Assembly (NCBI GenBank): GCA_045646905.1
Contig: JAZRLP010000026.1
Coordinates: 124,001-188,000 of the forward strand
Source of the DNA: RGIG4079 sp045646905
GTDB taxonomy: Bacteria > Bacteroidota > Bacteroidia > Bacteroidales > Muribaculaceae
Length of the DNA: 64,000 nt
Direction: 5' to 3'
Positions 42,475-52,104 of this stretch are shown here, in pieces (within the stretch, counting starts at the first letter, position 1; every line of letters starts with the position of its first letter). Made by a program: the position numbers and the translations under genes. Below the pieces are notes generated by a model. It was not told where the DNA came from. It worked only from the letters and a program-made list of their open reading frames with translations, and ran no database searches.

Positions 42475-44679
42475 ATGAAGAAAATTGACCGCGAAACAGT
42501 AGTAAAAATTCTTGACGCAGCCGACATTGTCGATGTGGTGAGTGACTTTGTGAGTTTAAAACGCAGAGGCGCTAACTATATAGGTTTGTGTCCTTTCCAT
42601 AATGAACGCACACCCTCGTTTTCAGTCTCTAAATCTAAGGGCATATGTAAGTGTTTTAGTTGTGGAAAAGGGGGGAGTCCGGTCAATTTCTTGATGGAAC
42701 TTGAGCAGATGTCGTATAATGATGCTCTTCGCTATCTCGCAAAGAAATATCACATTGAGATAAAGGAGCATGAAATGACCGAGGCTGAGCGTGAGGCTGC
42801 AACTGAGCGCGAAAGTATGCTTGCGGTTAATGAATTTGCGTTGCAACATTTTGAAAACAATCTCAATAATACCGACGACGGCCGAGATATAGGATTAAGT
42901 TATTTTCATGAACGAGGCATCAATGATGTGTCAATCAAAAGATTTAGACTTGGCTATTCGCTCGACAAGCGTGACGACCTCCTCTCATCGGCAAAGGCTA
43001 AAGGGTATAACGAGAAATATCTTGTAAATACCGGATTGTGTATCCAGAGTGAAGGGGGCAAAATCTATGACCGATTTAAGGGTAGGGTGATGTATCCTAT
43101 TCTTGGCATCAGTGGCAAAGTGTTGGGCTTTGGTGGACGCACATTGCGAAAAGATAAAGATGTAGCAAAATATGTCAATTCGCCCGAATCAATTATCTAT
43201 CGCAAAAGTTATGAACTTTATGGCCTATATCAAGCAAAACAGGCTATCGTAAAAAAAGATAAATGTATTCTTGTTGAAGGGTATATGGATGTTATTTCAA
43301 TGTCGCAATCGGGCATTGAAAATGTCGTGGCTTCATCGGGAACCTCTTTGACCGAGGGGCAAATACGCCTCATACACCGTTTTACCGAGAATGTGACCGT
43401 TATATACGATAGTGACCCTGCAGGTATAAAGGCATCGTTGCGTGGTATAGATATGTTGTTGGCCGAGGGACTTAATATAAAGGTGATGTTGCTCCCCGAA
43501 GGAGAAGACCCCGACTCATTTGCTCAAAGTCACTCAACAAGCGAACTTGAAGAGTATCTTGCATCTAACGAACAAGATTTTATCGCATTTAAGACATCTA
43601 TATTATTGCAAGGGGTTGAAAACGATCCCATCCAACGCTCTAAAGCAATTAACGACATAGTGCGCTCGATTTCGGTTGTCCCCGATGAGATTACGCGAGC
43701 TATATATATTAAAGAGTGTAGCCGTCGATTGGAAATTGATGAAAAGTTGCTCACTCGCCAGGTGGCGAAAAAAATTGCCGATCGACGAGAGAAGGAATCG
43801 CAACAACGCCAGCGCCAAACTGCTGCCCAATCAATTGAGCCACTTGTAGATGTTGAGCAACCCCAGACCGAAGATGTTGCGTGGCAAGAAGCAGAAATCA
43901 AACCAAAACAAACTCCAGCCAATGTCGTCGATCAAAAGATGAGCCAATATCTTGAGCCATATGAACGCGAAGTATTGCGATATGTGCTCAAATATGGTAT
44001 GCTCACATTGTGTGAAGAGTTTGATGAAAAAGGCAATGCAAAATTGTTAAATGTGTTGGATTATGTTGTGAGAGAATTGGCCGAAGACGAAATTACATTT
44101 TCCAACCCTCAATATGCAAAGGTGTTTGAAGTAGTTAGAAATGAGGTGACAAGTTCGTTTGCCGATGATTTGCGACGAAAGGAAATTCAACTACAAGAAG
44201 AAAAACAAAGAATGTTGGCTAAAGGTATTGCCGAAATTCAAAAGACGGCAATAAATCTATCGGAAATAAAAGGCCAAGAAAAAATATTGGAAGAAGAATG
44301 CGAGGCTGTATATCAAAGTGGATTGATTGAATATAGCGTTATGTATATTGTTAACAATCTGATATCAAGCCCCGATGATGTAGTGCGCAAAGTGACAACC
44401 AATCTCGTTAGTGAAAAATATGTATTGAGCAAGGTTCACACAAAATTTGCAAAGATTGATACCGAGCAAGATAAAATTGTTGAATTGGTGCCACGCGCAA
44501 TCTTTGAGTGGAAAGATGCAATATTGGAGTGCAAATTGCGTGATATTAAAGCCCAGTTACGCAGTTGTACCGATGTGAATGAGCAACTTGCATTGATGGC
44601 TCAATGTATGGAATTGCAACAAATAAAAATCGCTTTTGCCAAATACCTTGGCGAGCGCATCGTCGCCCCACGAAAATAA
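42475..44679 (+). CDS. dnaG: DnaG, replicative DNA primase
   Basis: Protein of 734 aa, long for DnaG. It makes RNA primers at the replication fork. The CHC2 zinc finger is CPFHNERTPSFSV...CFSCGKGG (residues about 40-65). The TOPRIM core has LVEGYMDVISM and VIYDSDPAGIKA. The C-terminal region after about residue 430 is a long Gln/Glu-rich, helical stretch that should contain the DnaB-binding domain. The DnaB helicase is encoded 6 kb downstream (50425). Confidence 0.97.
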   Translation: MKKIDRETVVKILDAADIVDVVSDFVSLKRRGANYIGLCPFHNERTPSFSVSKSKGICKCFSCGKGGSPVNFLMELEQMSYNDALRYLAKKYHIEIKEHEMTEAEREAATERESMLAVNEFALQHFENNLNNTDDGRDIGLSYFHERGINDVSIKRFRLGYSLDKRDDLLSSAKAKGYNEKYLVNTGLCIQSEGGKIYDRFKGRVMYPILGISGKVLGFGGRTLRKDKDVAKYVNSPESIIYRKSYELYGLYQAKQAIVKKDKCILVEGYMDVISMSQSGIENVVASSGTSLTEGQIRLIHRFTENVTVIYDSDPAGIKASLRGIDMLLAEGLNIKVMLLPEGEDPDSFAQSHSTSELEEYLASNEQDFIAFKTSILLQGVENDPIQRSKAINDIVRSISVVPDEITRAIYIKECSRRLEIDEKLLTRQVAKKIADRREKESQQRQRQTAAQSIEPLVDVEQPQTEDVAWQEAEIKPKQTPANVVDQKMSQYLEPYEREVLRYVLKYGMLTLCEEFDEKGNAKLLNVLDYVVRELAEDEITFSNPQYAKVFEVVRNEVTSSFADDLRRKEIQLQEEKQRMLAKGIAEIQKTAINLSEIKGQEKILEEECEAVYQSGLIEYSVMYIVNNLISSPDDVVRKVTTNLVSEKYVLSKVHTKFAKIDTEQDKIVELVPRAIFEWKDAILECKLRDIKAQLRSCTDVNEQLALMAQCMELQQIKIAFAKYLGERIVAPRK

Positions 44680-44765
44680 AAAGTAAAAATGCATAAATAC
44701 ATAATTCGATTGAAAGGGGAAATGAATTATTCATTTTGCCAAAGGGCTTATGTGTATAAATGCCA

Positions 44766-46367
44766 TTATTTTTCTATCGCTATAATATTCATATCTTGCC
44801 AATAAGGGGCAATTCGGTATGCTTCGATTGACTCGGCTGGTACATGGAGCGTGATTTGCGAGGGATTGCGATGCAAAGCCAATGCTTGAGGTGGCGTTAT
44901 AGCATGAATATATATATCTTTGAGTTTGTCGCAACCGAAGAATAGGTATTCGTCAGTTCGTTCCAAAGCCGCAGGCAAATCGATAGTTGTCAACTCAATA
45001 CAGTTGTAAAAAACACCTCGTTCCAAATGTTTTACTGTTGAAGGAATTTTCACCTCCTTAAGATTTTCGCATAAGGCAAAAGCATCAAGTCTAATCACTT
45101 CAATCCCCTCGGGGATATTCACCCTCGATATTTTTGTAGCAACAAAACACGCTATGGGAATTTCTTTGAGATTTTGCGATAAAATCAAATCGCCAACCCC
45201 CTTGCAGCTATAAAATGCATGAGCTCCTATTTCAGTAACACTATTGGGTATATTTATGATGAGAAGATTATTACAACCTCTAAATGCACTTTCTCCGATT
45301 TTTTCTAATCCGTTAGGAATATGAACTGTTTTAATGTGCTGCAGTTTTTTAAATGCCGAGTTGGCAATCGATGTTACTTTATATTCTTCACCTTGATAAA
45401 CAATCGATTCTCTTATGTATATTGAGGGATGCTTTATTGTCTCTAAGCCTATAACTTCGCATGTCATATCCACTTTATTGAAATGTGAATATTTGAGAAA
45501 TTCAACCACAGCAATATCGTTTATATCAACAATTGTTTCGCTCGATTTTTGCCACATTGCATATCCCACTATTGAAGCGATTGCTATAATAGAAATAATC
45601 AACCACATAGCCCATGTATTAGTCTTTTTGTTAATAATGGCCAATATCTCATCAATGCTTTGCCAACGGTCGATTTGTTTTTCTTTAAGGCATTTTGCCT
45701 TGATTTTAGAATATATCGATGGTATTTTTGTTTTTGAGTTTATCTCGATATATTCAATGATTTTTCCCACTCCATACACATCGGTAGCAACATCAAGTTT
45801 GCCTTGATTGAGGTGCTCTGGAGCTGAAAAACCTCTGGTCGTACCTGCCGAGTCGGGATAAGAATCAGTATAGCAAAATCCAAGGTCAATGATTTTCACA
45901 TCATTATTGACCTGTGTGAGCATTATGTTTTGAGGTTTAAGGTCGCTATATACTACATGATTTTCATGTAAGCATTTAAGCGCGCTCAATAGTTGATTGA
46001 AAAATTTGTCAAGATTGGCGCGTGTGCTGAAATAATCGGGGTGAGATTTAATAAATTCATTGAGTGTTTCGCCAACGATATTTTCTATCAGTATGTAACA
46101 ATTATCGGCTGAATCGTGCAATGATTCATATTTTACTATATTGGGATGTGAAATAGATTTCCCTTTTTCATATTCTTTGCGAAATAATGCTCTAAATGAT
46201 AGGTCGTTGGAAAATTCGTATCGCAATTTTTTCATAAACGACCGCTTCCCGTCAATCTGCACAACGAAGCAATCACAAGTGTTGCCACTTGATGTTGCTG
46301 GTTTAATCCAATCAAAGCCGAGATGGTCAATGCTGTTTTTATTGATAAATTCCGACATAGTCTGCAA
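44766..46367 (-). CDS. Transmembrane Ser/Thr protein kinase with periplasmic BspA-like LRRs
   Basis: Protein of 533 aa. Residues about 15-250 are a eukaryote-like kinase: ATP Lys in RSFMKKLRYE, catalytic loop VVYSDLKPQNIML (the usual HRD His is Ser, but Asp and Asn remain), metal Asp in IIDLGF (DLG for DFG), and GFSAPEHL for APE. One membrane helix (about 254-274, MWLIISIIAIASIVGYAMW) follows. Residues about 325-525 are LRR_5 repeats (TVHIPNGLEKIGESAFRGC, NIPNSVTEIGAHAFYSC and more). Kinase inside, LRRs outside: a receptor-kinase layout. It lies 19 nt after the gene at 46387, its likely operon partner. Confidence 0.85.
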   Translation of the reverse strand: MQTMSEFINKNSIDHLGFDWIKPATSSGNTCDCFVVQIDGKRSFMKKLRYEFSNDLSFRALFRKEYEKGKSISHPNIVKYESLHDSADNCYILIENIVGETLNEFIKSHPDYFSTRANLDKFFNQLLSALKCLHENHVVYSDLKPQNIMLTQVNNDVKIIDLGFCYTDSYPDSAGTTRGFSAPEHLNQGKLDVATDVYGVGKIIEYIEINSKTKIPSIYSKIKAKCLKEKQIDRWQSIDEILAIINKKTNTWAMWLIISIIAIASIVGYAMWQKSSETIVDINDIAVVEFLKYSHFNKVDMTCEVIGLETIKHPSIYIRESIVYQGEEYKVTSIANSAFKKLQHIKTVHIPNGLEKIGESAFRGCNNLLIINIPNSVTEIGAHAFYSCKGVGDLILSQNLKEIPIACFVATKISRVNIPEGIEVIRLDAFALCENLKEVKIPSTVKHLERGVFYNCIELTTIDLPAALERTDEYLFFGCDKLKDIYIHAITPPQALALHRNPSQITLHVPAESIEAYRIAPYWQDMNIIAIEK

Positions 46368-46386
46368 CCGACAGATTTACTGTGCT

Positions 46387-46974
46387 TTATCTTTTTTCAA
46401 TTTTGTCGATATAAAACTTTATGCTCGAGTCTTGTCCACACACATAGGCACCCAGGGCTTGTCCATTTCTCACAAGACGAGTCAAGTATAATGGTTCGCC
46501 ATCAATGAAACAACCGCAACAAAAACGGTCGCCCTTTTGCAATTTACTATTGATTGACTCAACAACTTCAAACATGTCATCTCCCAAAAATCTCACCCTT
46601 ACACAACGGTCAGGATTCCACATCAATTTCACGATACACCCTTTAGATAATGATGTTACATATAGCGATGGCGACTTAACATAATCGCTATTTATGTTGT
46701 CGTTACTGCTTGATGATGCGCAATATGAATCAAAATCATTATATCCCACATATCTCGAAAGTAGATCGAGCGTTGATTTTCGTGGCTGATAGTCTTTGCC
46801 TTTATTTAGATACCCACAAAATCGTTTAAGGGTAGTGGGTGATACATAGGTGTGAGTTGTGTCAAAAATGCGCATCGCCATGAAATCAAAGTCGCGAGGA
46901 GTACACATTTTGCGACTGGCTACTTTTTCAACAGCCTCTTTTAATGACTTATATTGTTTTGTTAATCCTTCCAT
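46387..46974 (-). CDS. Unknown protein with an HTH-like N-terminal domain, kinase partner
   Basis: Protein of 195 aa. I do not recognise a named family. Residues about 1-85 (FDFMAMRIFDTTHTYVSPTT, LKRFCGYL, then STLDLLSRYVGYNDFDSYC) look like a conserved Bacteroidota helical domain with an HTH flavour (SPTTLKRF). After a Ser/Asn linker, residues about 105-190 are beta-rich with a CCGC cluster. It starts 8 nt downstream of a -7 box and precedes the LRR kinase by 19 nt, so it may be the kinase substrate or a regulator of the pair; that is inference. Confidence 0.6.
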   Translation of the reverse strand: MEGLTKQYKSLKEAVEKVASRKMCTPRDFDFMAMRIFDTTHTYVSPTTLKRFCGYLNKGKDYQPRKSTLDLLSRYVGYNDFDSYCASSSSNDNINSDYVKSPSLYVTSLSKGCIVKLMWNPDRCVRVRFLGDDMFEVVESINSKLQKGDRFCCGCFIDGEPLYLTRLVRNGQALGAYVCGQDSSIKFYIDKIEKR

Positions 46975-46981
46975 TGTGATA

Positions 46982-46989
46982 CAAAGTTA
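46982..46989 (-). promoter_or_regulatory. -7 box of the regulator-kinase operon, possibly leaderless
   Basis: TAACTTTG on the minus strand ends 7 nt before the ATG at 46974. Confidence 0.5.
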
Positions 46990-47065
46990 CTGCTTCTATA
47001 TGAAAATTCAAAGTCAGCGCATTAAAAGGACTAAAAAGGACCAACACTAAGAGGTTTATATTCTA

Positions 47066-47073
47066 TAAATTTG
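47066..47073 (+). promoter_or_regulatory. -7 box of the 717-residue OMP gene
   Basis: TAAATTTG, 91 nt before the ATG at 47165; the leader is AT-rich. No -33 TTG at proper spacing. Confidence 0.45.
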
Positions 47074-47164
47074 CAAAAGAAATGTAGCGCAGTAAACGCT
47101 CAATTTAATTAATACAAATTAATTACTAAACAATTAATAAATCAAAATATAAAATACTTAAATT

Positions 47165-49318
47165 ATGAAGAAATTATTATTTACGCTTTTGGCGCTTGTT
47201 ATGGTAATGCCATTGTGTGCGCAAGTGTCTGAAATGAAGGCCTTTGGGTTTAAAGGGCAAGTTCTAAATGCTAAAATAACTTCAGAAGGTCGTAGTTATG
47301 GTTCTTATTCGTTTGGAGCAGATGGGTATATGTCTAATAAGATATATCTATGGGATGGTTCAGATGAAAAAGAATATGAATTGATAATTACAGATAGAAC
47401 TAAGAAAGGATTTTCAGGGGAAAGTAATTATGGTAAAGTTAATGCAACAGTGACAAATAATCGTATTACAAAATTAGTAATTACAGGAGAAAGGAATAAT
47501 AATAAATCTACTTATACTTGCACATATTCTTATGATGGTAAAGGTAACTTGACAAAAGTAAATGAAGTATATGTGTATTATGTAGAAGAAGGTGTTGAAT
47601 ATGGTAGTAATGTTTATGGAGTAGATAATTACTATAATGAAATTGAAGCGGCCGCAAATCAGTATATTAATGATTTGACATCAAACCCATTTAATGCTAT
47701 TGGAGCAGCTAATCGAGCATCTAAAAGAATCGGACGTGCAGCCAGTGGTGTGGGTGTGAGTTCATACGCGAGGGTGAAGAAAACAAAAAAAACTGAAAAA
47801 GCTGAATATAGATATAGTAATTATGTATTCGATGAGATTGGGAACTGGGTGTCTAGAACAATTCAAAAGGATAGCAAAATTTTTACTCAATATCAAACTA
47901 TCAAATATGAACCTAATTATTATAGTCAATATTTGTGGTCTCGTTTAGAAAAAGAAGGAAATTTAAATAAAATAGAAGAATTTTATAATGATTCTGAAAC
48001 AACAGAAGAATATAAGAATTTAGCTTCAAAGTATTGGAATGAACGTATATTGGACGAAGTTACTGAAAAGTATGGGAATGATTTAGATAAACTTTGTTTG
48101 ATAGCAAGCAAGGCTATAACAAGTGAAAATGTAAAAGAACAAGCATTAGAGATTGTTCGTGCTGATATATATAATAATGTCGTGCTTAAAGAACAAGATT
48201 ATGCAAAAGTCCTTCAAATGCGCGATTTAAAGCGATATGAAGTTGGTGTATTTGATATTCGTTATCAAAAAATGATTAGTGCATATGGAAATAAATTGAA
48301 AACAGATTCAATTATTGGTCTATCGAATAAAGCAAAGCAAGAGTTTGATGGAAAAGATTACCAAAAGGCTGTTGCGACAAGTAAAATGATTTTGGTTATA
48401 GATCCAACGAATGCAAAAGCTGCAGATATTAGTCAAGAAGCGAGCTATCAGATTGTGAAATTAAAAGAGGCAGACAAATCTGTAAAAGAATTAGATTATG
48501 AATTATTTGTGGAAAATTATCCTAATTCACCTCATATAACTGAGATGCAAAATAATCGAGCTCTCTATGCAAGTAGCCTATTTAATAAAAGTACATCAAA
48601 TGAAGAAATAAACCGCGTGGATGGATTGCCAGTTGATGCCAAAACAAGTAAAACTGTTGAGAAACGTTGCAAAAAATGGGAATTTAGAATAAATCGTGGA
48701 CGATTCTTCCATGTGGGTATAGGTGGTGATTTTGCATTAGGTGGAGTAAATACTGTCGCCTCAGGAGAGTTGCTTATGCGATTTGGATATACTGCTAATG
48801 TGGTAAATTTCGTTACAGGTTTGAAATATAATTATTTGTCAGGAAATAGGGCGCTCTTTAGTAAAGATGAAGATGTTTCGGGTTTTGAAAAACAATATTT
48901 TAGTGTCCCTGTTATGTTGCGATTCCATACTAGCCGTGACTATAATGCTTGCTCATATATTGGTGTAGGAACCGACATTAATATAAGTTCGCTTTCGTCG
49001 AAACTTACTGGATGTGAGACTGACAAATATGGATATATTACAAAGGTGGAGATTCAAGATGATGAATTTGCTAATAAAAAATTATCTTTCACACCAACTG
49101 TTGCTTTTGGTGTTAGATTATTCTGTTTGGAATTAGAGTTGTTCGCAAATTATGATTTAGAGAATCCGTTTGATGTAAACTATATTAAAGATTATAAGTT
49201 GGAAAATGGGAAAAGTATCACCTCTATCTGTAACTTTAATGATTACAAGAAACAAATAGAAAACGATGGTTTTGGCGCAAAATTCCGAGGTGGTCTTGCA
49301 GTTAGAATTTGGTTTTAA
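47165..49318 (+). CDS. Large exported protein with C-terminal outer-membrane beta-barrel
   Basis: Protein of 717 aa with a signal peptide (residues 1-19, MVMPLCAQ). The N-terminal 250 residues are beta-rich with RHS/YD-like strands (YTCTYSYDGKGNLTKVNEVY; FDEIGNWVSRTIQK). Residues about 260-490 are alpha-helical and TPR-like (AKQEFDGKDYQKAVATSKMI). From about 505 the protein is a barrel of amphipathic strands (FRINRGRFFHVGIGGDFALG; CSYIGVGTDINISSL) ending in the outer-membrane signal LAVRIWF. No specific function can be assigned; a structural or assembly role at the outer membrane is possible. Confidence 0.7.
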   Translation: MKKLLFTLLALVMVMPLCAQVSEMKAFGFKGQVLNAKITSEGRSYGSYSFGADGYMSNKIYLWDGSDEKEYELIITDRTKKGFSGESNYGKVNATVTNNRITKLVITGERNNNKSTYTCTYSYDGKGNLTKVNEVYVYYVEEGVEYGSNVYGVDNYYNEIEAAANQYINDLTSNPFNAIGAANRASKRIGRAASGVGVSSYARVKKTKKTEKAEYRYSNYVFDEIGNWVSRTIQKDSKIFTQYQTIKYEPNYYSQYLWSRLEKEGNLNKIEEFYNDSETTEEYKNLASKYWNERILDEVTEKYGNDLDKLCLIASKAITSENVKEQALEIVRADIYNNVVLKEQDYAKVLQMRDLKRYEVGVFDIRYQKMISAYGNKLKTDSIIGLSNKAKQEFDGKDYQKAVATSKMILVIDPTNAKAADISQEASYQIVKLKEADKSVKELDYELFVENYPNSPHITEMQNNRALYASSLFNKSTSNEEINRVDGLPVDAKTSKTVEKRCKKWEFRINRGRFFHVGIGGDFALGGVNTVASGELLMRFGYTANVVNFVTGLKYNYLSGNRALFSKDEDVSGFEKQYFSVPVMLRFHTSRDYNACSYIGVGTDINISSLSSKLTGCETDKYGYITKVEIQDDEFANKKLSFTPTVAFGVRLFCLELELFANYDLENPFDVNYIKDYKLENGKSITSICNFNDYKKQIENDGFGAKFRGGLAVRIWF

Positions 49319-49361
49319 TAAGAAAAGTAAGAGCGAAACAAAAGAATAATTTAAAGAGAAG

Positions 49362-49399
49362 GCAATCAACCCTTTGGTCGAAACTAAAGGGTTGATTGC
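49362..49399 (+). terminator. OMP gene terminator
   Basis: A 14-bp perfect stem, GCAATCAACCCTTT/AAAGGGTTGATTGC, followed by T9. Confidence 0.94.
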
Positions 49400-49651
49400 T
49401 TTTTTTTTAGGTATTGTTGGTAGTTGTTTTGAAATAATAAAGATAATTCGTAATAATTGACCAGTATATAACAAGGGCGAAGGATTGAAGTTGATAAATG
49501 AAATTTTGTTTCATTTTGTCTTTATGTTCTTGTTGATTGATGGTGTTGGAGGTGTTTAATTGACGGCTTATGATGAAGATTTCGTTATGTTATTGAATGT
49601 TATATAATTGTAAATGAGGTTGTGATATTTTTATAACCCGTGGGAATGTCG

Positions 49652-49659
49652 TAATTTTG
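49652..49659 (+). promoter_or_regulatory. -7 box of the NlpC/P60 gene
   Basis: TAATTTTG, 24 nt before the ATG at 49684. No well-spaced -33. Confidence 0.5.
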
Positions 49660-49683
49660 TGCTGAAAACAAGATACAGTAGTT

Positions 49684-50322
49684 ATGAATTTCTATAAAAT
49701 AATCTCAATATTAATATTTATCACATTGCCTATTGTAATCGTTGCTCGTCCACAAGAAGAGGAAGAAGATCCTGAAATAGATGTGCCATTGACCGAGGTG
49801 GAATCGGATGAACCATATATTTATGAGGGTGGTCTTGTGATTGAAGTTGGCGACACAATGGTGAGCCAACACGAATATGAGGAATTTGTTTCCCCCGAAG
49901 ATGTTATAAATTTTGCATACTCATTCTTGGGAACTCCATATGTTTGGGGAACAAAGGGTCCACACACATTTGACTGCTCGGGTTTTACCAGTTATGTGTA
50001 TCGTTATTTTGGTTTCCCTATCACATCGGCTTCTCGCTGGCAAGTTAATGAAGGTGTAGCGGTGAAGGATGGTGATATACGCCCTGGCGATTTGATGTTT
50101 TTTGGTGGACGCTCAACACCACGCTCGGTGGGTCATGTGGGAATGTGTATTGAGGTAGATAAAGCTACGAAGAAAATTAAATTTATTCACGCCTCAACCA
50201 AGCGAGGAGTAGTTATAAATACATATCCCGACGATAGTTATTATTATAAACGATTCATATGTGCGCGTCGCATAATAACCGATAAGTCGTTGATGGAAAG
50301 CGTTGACCAAGTGCCCAATTGA
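49684..50322 (+). CDS. Exported NlpC/P60 peptidoglycan hydrolase
   Basis: Protein of 212 aa with an N-terminal signal segment (residues 1-21) and a very acidic linker (EEEEDPEIDVPLTEVESDE). The NlpC/P60 domain (about 75-200) has the catalytic Cys in HTFDCSGFTSYVY, His in SVGHVGMCIEV and the third polar residue His in IHASTKRGV. Family enzymes cut D-Glu-mDAP peptide bonds of the cell wall. Single gene with terminator at 50357-50383. Confidence 0.92.
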   Translation: MNFYKIISILIFITLPIVIVARPQEEEEDPEIDVPLTEVESDEPYIYEGGLVIEVGDTMVSQHEYEEFVSPEDVINFAYSFLGTPYVWGTKGPHTFDCSGFTSYVYRYFGFPITSASRWQVNEGVAVKDGDIRPGDLMFFGGRSTPRSVGHVGMCIEVDKATKKIKFIHASTKRGVVINTYPDDSYYYKRFICARRIITDKSLMESVDQVPN

Positions 50323-50356
50323 TAAAAATCTTATTGTAAATAACTCGTTAATAATT

Positions 50357-50383
50357 TATCCATACTCAATTGTTGGGTATGGA
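50357..50383 (+). terminator. NlpC/P60 gene terminator
   Basis: 8-bp stem ATCCATAC/GTATGGAT with an 11-nt loop, then T5. It overlaps the -33 region of the dnaB promoter. Confidence 0.8.
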
Positions 50384-50400
50384 TTTTTTAATGTAACTTT
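50372..50400 (+). promoter_or_regulatory. dnaB promoter
   Basis: TTG at 50372-50374 and -7 TAACTTTG at 50393-50400, 18 nt apart. The ATG is 24 nt after the -7 box. The -33 lies inside the preceding terminator loop. Confidence 0.55.
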
Positions 50401-50424
50401 GTCAGCGTAAAAACAAATAATATT

Positions 50425-51984
50425 ATGGCCGAAACAGATAACAAATTTTCTAATCGTAGAAGTAAACCTCAACATCAATCTATGTATGATGCCGGTGGAC
50501 GCATGCAACCTCGTGATAAAGACTTGGAGGAAGCAGTGCTCGGGGCATTGATGCTTGAAAAAGACGCATATACCAAAGTATGTGATATCCTTAAGCCCGA
50601 TAGCTTTTATGAACCAGCCAATCAGTTGATTTATGAGGCAATTCAGCACTTGGGCGCAGCGCAACAACCTATTGATATGCTCACTGTGACCGAACAATTG
50701 CGTCAAAATGATGCACTGGAAAAGGTGGGTGGTGCCGTATTTATCTCGGAGTTGACCTCGCGTGTGGCTTCGGGTGCTCATGTGGAGTATCATGCTCGCA
50801 TTGTGGCTCAAAAATATCTTGCACGAGAACTCATTTCGTTTGCATCACAAATTGAGTCAAAGGCATTTGACGAAAGTAATGATGTTGATGATTTGTTGCA
50901 AGAGGCCGAAGGAAAGCTATTTGAAATTTCGCAACGAAATGTAAAAAAAGATGTTACTCAAATCGACCCTGTCATAGGTCAAGCGATAGAACAAATTCAA
51001 GCTGCTGCTAACCGTAAGTCGGGGTTGAGTGGATTGGAGTCGGGTTATCACGACTTGGATAAACTCACTTCGGGTTGGCAAAAGTCTGACCTCATTATTA
51101 TTGCTGCTCGTCCGGCGATGGGTAAGACTGCATTTGTGTTGTCGATGGCCAAAAATATGGCTGTAAATTATAATATTCCGGTAGCAATATTCTCGCTCGA
51201 AATGTCAAACTTGCAGTTGGTAAATCGTTTGATAAGTAATGCGTGTGAGATAGAAAGTGAAAAGATAAAGAGTGGCCGATTGACCGAGATGGAGTGGGAT
51301 CAACTGTTGTCGAGGGTAAAACACTTGTATGCTGCTCCGTTGTATATTGATGATACTCCATCATTGTCGGTGTTTGAGTTGAGAACAAAGGCTCGCCGAT
51401 TGGTGCGTGAACATCAAGTTCAATTCATTATTATTGACTACTTGCAATTGATGAATGCCTCGGGTATGAAGTACGGTAGCCGTGAACAAGAGGTGAGTTT
51501 GATTTCGCGTTCATTGAAACAGTTGGCAAAAGAATTGGAAATTCCCATTGTGGCACTTTCACAGTTGAACCGTAGTGTTGAATCGCGTACCGATGGAAAA
51601 CGACCTCAACTATCGGACCTTCGTGAAAGTGGTGCGATTGAGCAAGATGCCGATATGGTGTGCTTTATCCACCGACCCGAATATTATACTCGTTCTGATC
51701 AAGATGCCGAGGGTAATGATATTAGAGGATTGGCTGAATTTATTGTGGCAAAACACCGTAGTGGTTCGGTAGATGATGTGAAAATGCGTTTCCAAGGTCG
51801 TTATGCTCGATTTGAGAATTGGGACGACAATACGAGTGCAAAATTTGCAACAGTAGGCTCTCGATTGAATAGTGGTGGTCAAACGGTTGAGGCTCAACCT
51901 CAGTCGGCTCCTCAAGGAAATCCATTTGCTGGTGGAAATGCTGATTTCTTGTCGGAGAGCGGAGATGATGTATCACCATTTTAA
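50425..51984 (+). CDS. dnaB: DnaB, replicative DNA helicase
   Basis: Protein of 519 aa. Hexameric 5'-3' helicase of the replication fork. N-terminal DnaB domain (MQPRDKDLEEAVLGALML), linker, then the RecA-like core with Walker A ARPAMGKTAF, the FSLEMSNLQLVNRL segment, Walker B IIIDYLQLMN and LSQLNRSVESRTDGKRPQLS plus HRPEYYT. No intein is present. A Gly/Gln/Pro-rich C-terminal tail of about 45 residues follows the core. Pairs functionally with dnaG at 42475. Confidence 0.98.
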   Translation: MAETDNKFSNRRSKPQHQSMYDAGGRMQPRDKDLEEAVLGALMLEKDAYTKVCDILKPDSFYEPANQLIYEAIQHLGAAQQPIDMLTVTEQLRQNDALEKVGGAVFISELTSRVASGAHVEYHARIVAQKYLARELISFASQIESKAFDESNDVDDLLQEAEGKLFEISQRNVKKDVTQIDPVIGQAIEQIQAAANRKSGLSGLESGYHDLDKLTSGWQKSDLIIIAARPAMGKTAFVLSMAKNMAVNYNIPVAIFSLEMSNLQLVNRLISNACEIESEKIKSGRLTEMEWDQLLSRVKHLYAAPLYIDDTPSLSVFELRTKARRLVREHQVQFIIIDYLQLMNASGMKYGSREQEVSLISRSLKQLAKELEIPIVALSQLNRSVESRTDGKRPQLSDLRESGAIEQDADMVCFIHRPEYYTRSDQDAEGNDIRGLAEFIVAKHRSGSVDDVKMRFQGRYARFENWDDNTSAKFATVGSRLNSGGQTVEAQPQSAPQGNPFAGGNADFLSESGDDVSPF

Positions 51985-52004
51985 CAATAGTTCGCGATAA
52001 TAAA

Positions 52005-52032
52005 AAGTAGAGAATCGCAATAAATTCTACTT
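52005..52032 (+). terminator. Probable dnaB terminator
   Basis: AAGTAG-AGAAT paired with ATTCTACTT (a bulge of two bases), then TGTTTT. Confidence 0.55.
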
Positions 52033-52104
52033 GTTTTAAAAACTTTTGGTTGGGGTGAGGTGTTAAGAGATAAAATTAACCCTCATAACCTAACCAAATT
52101 TTTT

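Larger units (their letters stand above)
49319..49683. other. Intergenic region between the OMP gene and the NlpC/P60 gene
   Basis: 365 nt with a strong terminator (49362-49399) at its left and a -7 box (TAATTTTG, 49652-49659) at its right. The 240 nt between are AT-rich and show no reading frame or clear RNA structure. Confidence 0.7.
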
